Source: Lachnospiraceae bacterium UBA2734
GTDB taxonomy: Bacteria > Bacillota > Clostridia > Lachnospirales > Lachnospiraceae
Direction: 5' to 3'
Length of the DNA stretch: 18,664 bases
Assembly (NCBI GenBank): GCA_002353635.1
Contig: DEKA01000037.1
Span: forward strand, 44,417-63,080
Made by a program: the position numbers and the translations under genes. The notes below the pieces were generated by a model, which did no database searches, was not told the DNA's origin, and was given only the letters and a program-made list of their open reading frames with translations. Positions 15,762-18,664 of the stretch are shown here, piece by piece (positions within the stretch are counted from its first letter, which is position 1; each line of letters opens with the position of its first letter).

Positions 15762-17228
15762 ATGCCTTGTACAACTATACTGGTCGGGCGCGGCGCGACC
15801 TATGACGGATCTACCTTTGTGGCAAGAAACGAAGACTCCGGCTCCGGGCAGTTCACGGCGAAGAAGTTCATCGTTGTAACGCCGCAGGAGCAGCCGAGGC
15901 ACTATCAGTCCGTAATCTCGAAGGTTGAGATCGACCTTCCGGACAATCCGATGCGCTATACGGCAGTGCCCAATGCGCTGAACAACGAGGGCATCTGGGG
16001 AGAGGCCGGCGTCAATGAGGCCAATGTCTCCATGACGGCTACGGAGACGATCACATCAAACGAAAGAGTGCTCGGTGCTGATCCTCTCGTAAAGGGCGGT
16101 ATCGGCGAGGAGGATCTCGTTACGATCGTTCTGCCTTATATCCACAGCGCGAGAGAGGGCGTGGAGCGCCTCGGCATGCTGCACGAGCGCTATGGCACCT
16201 ATGAGATGAACGGCATCGGCATTCAGGATGTCAATGAAGTCTGGTGGTTTGAGACGATCGGAGGCCACCACTGGATCGCAAAGCGCGTGCCGGACAATGC
16301 CTACGTCGTTATGCCGAACCAGCAGGGAATTTCTTCTCTCGATCTGACGGATGCCTTCGGCGATCAGAAGGACAACATGTGCTCCAGGGATCTGCGCGAG
16401 TTCATCGAGAAGAATCATCTCGACCTCACAATGGACGAGGAGAAGGATGAGACGGATTTCGACGTGCGCGCGGCCTTTGGCTCCCATGCGGATTCCGATC
16501 ACACATACAACACGCCCAGAGCATGGTTCATGCTCCGCTATCTGAATCCCAACACCTACAAGTGGGATGGACCGGACGCCGAGTTTGCACCGGACGACGA
16601 TGATCTTCCGTGGAGTCTTGTGCCCGAGCACAAGATCACGGTGGAGGATGTCAAATACGTTCTCTCCGCGCACTACCAGGGCACACCATTTGATCCCTAC
16701 GGCCATTACGGCGATTCTTCCAGAAGAGGGGAGTTCCGCCCGATCGGCATCAACCGCAACAACTTCGTCTCCCTTGTACAGCTCCGTCCGTACATGCCGA
16801 AGGAGATTATGGCGGTGCAGTGGCTGGCATTCGGGTCGAATGTTTTCAATGCATTTGTGCCGTTCTATGCGAATGTGGAGACGACACCGGATTATCTCTC
16901 GAATACGACGGGAGAGGTGTCGACCGACAATTTCTACTGGACGAGCCGCCTGATTGCAGCGCTTGCAGACGCAAGCTACGGCAAGAGCCTCAATCACATC
17001 GAGCACTATCAGATGGAGGTTCAGTCGGAGGGGCACCGCATTATCGGAGAATATGACCGGCTGCTGAAGGATGCGCAGGGGGATGCTGAAAAATCTGCAA
17101 AACTCCGCGCGCAGGCCAACAGTGAGGTCGCCGAAATGGCAAAAAAGTCTGCTCAGAAGACACTGCTTGCGGTTCTTGATGAGCAGAGCAACCATATGAA
17201 AAACAGTTATTCAAGGTCAGATCACTGA
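15762..17228 (+). CDS. C69 family dipeptidase
   Basis: A 488-residue N-terminal-nucleophile peptidase that splits dipeptides, probably in the cytoplasm since no signal peptide is seen. The start MPCTTILVGRGATYDGSTFVARNED is typical of the C69 family: Cys3 should be the nucleophile, exposed by removal of the short leader, and RNED (22-25) lies in the active-site region. Further family blocks are ALNNEGIWGEAGVNEANVSMTATET (about 70-94), GIGIQDVNEVWWFETIGGHHWIAKRVPD, YVVMPNQQGI and VPEHKITVEDVKYVLSAHYQGTPFDPYG. The C-terminal tail (about 435-488) is a charged helix ending in NSYSRSDH. The length is normal. The next gene starts 28 bases later, so the two are probably co-transcribed. Family is secure; peptide preference is unknown. 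Confidence 0.92.
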   Translation: MPCTTILVGRGATYDGSTFVARNEDSGSGQFTAKKFIVVTPQEQPRHYQSVISKVEIDLPDNPMRYTAVPNALNNEGIWGEAGVNEANVSMTATETITSNERVLGADPLVKGGIGEEDLVTIVLPYIHSAREGVERLGMLHERYGTYEMNGIGIQDVNEVWWFETIGGHHWIAKRVPDNAYVVMPNQQGISSLDLTDAFGDQKDNMCSRDLREFIEKNHLDLTMDEEKDETDFDVRAAFGSHADSDHTYNTPRAWFMLRYLNPNTYKWDGPDAEFAPDDDDLPWSLVPEHKITVEDVKYVLSAHYQGTPFDPYGHYGDSSRRGEFRPIGINRNNFVSLVQLRPYMPKEIMAVQWLAFGSNVFNAFVPFYANVETTPDYLSNTTGEVSTDNFYWTSRLIAALADASYGKSLNHIEHYQMEVQSEGHRIIGEYDRLLKDAQGDAEKSAKLRAQANSEVAEMAKKSAQKTLLAVLDEQSNHMKNSYSRSDH

Positions 17229-17256
17229 CGGGAATGAAAGGCTGATCCGGGACGGT

Positions 17257-18664
17257 ATGGGAGAGAGCAGGGCAAAACAGTATATCGCGATTGACCTCAA
17301 GTCGTTTTACGCTTCGGTCGAGTGCAGCGAGCGCGGCCTTGATCCGCTGACGACGAATCTTGTCGTCGCGGATGTGAGCCGTACAGAGAAAACAATCTGC
17401 CTTGCGGTCTCGCCCTCTCTCAAGGCGTACGGAATTCCGGGACGCGCCCGTCTTTTCGAAGTGCTTGAGATGGTGCGCGGCGTGAATGCACGGCGCAGAG
17501 CCGCAAACCATGGAAGACCCTTTACCGGGAAGTCTTCGGACAGCCGCGAGCTCGGCCGTGACCCGTCCCTTCAGCTTGACTTTATTGCCGCGGCTCCGCA
17601 CATGGCACTGTACATGAAGCGGAGCGCGGAAATTTATCAGATCTATCTGAAATACATAGCGCCGGAGGATATCCATGTCTACTCCATTGATGAGGTTTTT
17701 ATGGATGTCACCGGCTATCTTCATACTTACGGGATGAGTGCCCACGACCTTGCCATGAAGATGATCCACGATGTCCTCGCGCAGACGGGCATCACGGCGA
17801 CGGCCGGCATCGGAACCAATCTGTATCTGGCCAAAGTCGCGATGGATGTGGTGGCAAAGCATATCCCGGCGGATGCAGACGGCGTGCGCATCGCTGAGCT
17901 GGACGAGATGAGCTATCGAAGGAAACTCTGGGCACATGAGCCGCTCACGGATTTCTGGAGGGTAGGGCGCGGGTATGCGCGAAAACTGAATGAGAACGGC
18001 CTTGCGACGATGGGCGATATCGCGCGCTGTTCCCTCGGCGGCCCCGGAGACTATCACAACGAGGATCTTCTGTATCGTCTTTTCGGTGTGAATGCCGAAC
18101 TCCTCATCGATCACGCGTGGGGGTTCGAGAGTGCGACGATTGCTGATATCAAGTCATACCGGCCGGACAACAGGAGCATCGGGCAGGGACAGGTCCTTCA
18201 TTGTCCGTATACGAATGAAAAAGCCCGTCTCATAGTCCGCGAGATGACAGATCTTCTGGTGCTCGATCTTGTGGACAAGAAGCTTGTGACCGATGAAATC
18301 GTGCTGTACATCGGCTACGACACCTCGAATCTGTCGGACCCTTCCATCGCGCGGAAGTATCACGGCCCGGTCACAGAAGACCGCTACGGCCGGAAAGTCC
18401 CGAAACATGCAAACGGATCTGTGCGGCTCGGCGGATTTACCTCGTCGACGAAAATTATCACGGAAAAGGTGATGGACCTTTTCACCCGGATCACGGATCC
18501 GATGCTGCTCGTGCGGAGAGTGAATATCAGCGCGGAGCATGTGAAGGACCGGGATGCGGAGGAAAAATCGCAGGAGGAGAAAGAGCAGTACCGGCAGATG
18601 GACTTCTTCGCGGATTTTGGCGGGGTGGCCGCAGAGCGCAGGAGAAAAGAAGAAGAGAAGGCCG
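17257..18664 (+). CDS. Y-family DNA polymerase (UmuC/UvrX-like), 3' end cut by window
   Basis: Translesion polymerase that copies past damaged bases. 469 codons are visible and the frame is open to the right edge, so the gene continues outside. Palm motif YIAIDLKSFYASVEC (9-23) gives catalytic Asp13 and likely steric-gate Tyr18. VYSIDEVFMDVT gives Asp145 and Glu146. Also seen are KAYGIPGRARLFEVLE (finger region), GITATAGIGTNLYLAKVAMD, the helix-hairpin region FWRVGRGYARKLNENGLATMGDIA, and the little-finger part from SIGQGQVL on. QMDFF (447-451) resembles a beta-clamp binding motif. The DLKSFY form and the long little finger fit the UvrX/UmuC-like branch of Bacillota rather than classical DinB. 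The start ATG at 17257 is the only one in frame before the palm motif; its ribosome site is weak (GGGAC), which may mean coupling to the dipeptidase gene 28 bases upstream. I see no clear SOS box in that gap. Confidence 0.9.
   Translation, partial: MGESRAKQYIAIDLKSFYASVECSERGLDPLTTNLVVADVSRTEKTICLAVSPSLKAYGIPGRARLFEVLEMVRGVNARRRAANHGRPFTGKSSDSRELGRDPSLQLDFIAAAPHMALYMKRSAEIYQIYLKYIAPEDIHVYSIDEVFMDVTGYLHTYGMSAHDLAMKMIHDVLAQTGITATAGIGTNLYLAKVAMDVVAKHIPADADGVRIAELDEMSYRRKLWAHEPLTDFWRVGRGYARKLNENGLATMGDIARCSLGGPGDYHNEDLLYRLFGVNAELLIDHAWGFESATIADIKSYRPDNRSIGQGQVLHCPYTNEKARLIVREMTDLLVLDLVDKKLVTDEIVLYIGYDTSNLSDPSIARKYHGPVTEDRYGRKVPKHANGSVRLGGFTSSTKIITEKVMDLFTRITDPMLLVRRVNISAEHVKDRDAEEKSQEEKEQYRQMDFFADFGGVAAERRRKEEEKA

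Noticed and set aside
16056..17195. Minus-strand open frame of 379 codons inside the dipeptidase gene
   Set aside because: Antisense shadow caused by GC-rich codon use; no domain or ribosome site.
17041..18114. Minus-strand open frame of 357 codons across the dipeptidase end and polymerase gene
   Set aside because: It spans two convincing plus-strand genes and has no recognisable motif.

Overview
The window looks like chromosomal DNA of a Gram-positive Bacillota, most likely a Lachnospiraceae-type clostridium. I infer this from strong AGGAGG-type ribosome sites, a lipoprotein with a lipobox, a very large signal-peptide/wall-spanning/TM-tailed surface protein, ComEC, a DUF1653 protein and a C69 dipeptidase. 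Genus cannot be read from the sequence alone. Most genes sit near 50-60% GC, with clear AT-rich patches: the comEC/adhesin intergenic region, three loops in comEC and the beta-helix part of the adhesin.

Left part (1-5716), leftward genes. A 64-bp tandem repeat of hairpins (1-199, running off the left edge) lies just past the end of a tannase-like esterase lipoprotein (249-2384, minus). The copy nearest the gene is a good intrinsic terminator in that direction. A roughly 490-bp spacer follows, then comEC (2879-5716, minus), the DNA-uptake channel, which carries several unusual extra loops.

Middle (5717-12393). An AT-rich divergent spacer holds a 16-bp repeated, partly palindromic sequence in front of comEC and an extended -10 promoter plus leader hairpin in front of a 1932-residue surface protein (6121-11919, plus). 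That protein has a signal peptide, an acidic stalk, an Flg_new_2-like repeat, a parallel beta-helix, InlB-B-like repeats, three divergent copies of a ~225-residue unit that I cannot name, a His-rich and Ala/Pro-rich segment, and a non-canonical VATGD+TM+RRR tail. A clear intrinsic terminator (12092-12140) closes it.

Right part (12394-18664), rightward housekeeping genes: holA (clamp-loader delta), a DUF1653 protein, a family 2 glycosyltransferase, a C69 dipeptidase and a Y-family DNA polymerase cut by the right edge. holA-DUF1653 and dipeptidase-polymerase are tightly spaced (25 and 28 bp) and probably co-transcribed. The spacers on either side of the glycosyltransferase hold striking hairpin clusters, including a 23-bp near-perfect inverted repeat and a layered structure ending in a T-rich run.

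No tRNA, rRNA, CRISPR array, transposase or phage gene was seen. The least explained objects are the tandem terminator-like repeat, the triplicated unit of the surface protein, the tannase-like enzyme split by a disordered insert, and the hairpin-rich spacers.
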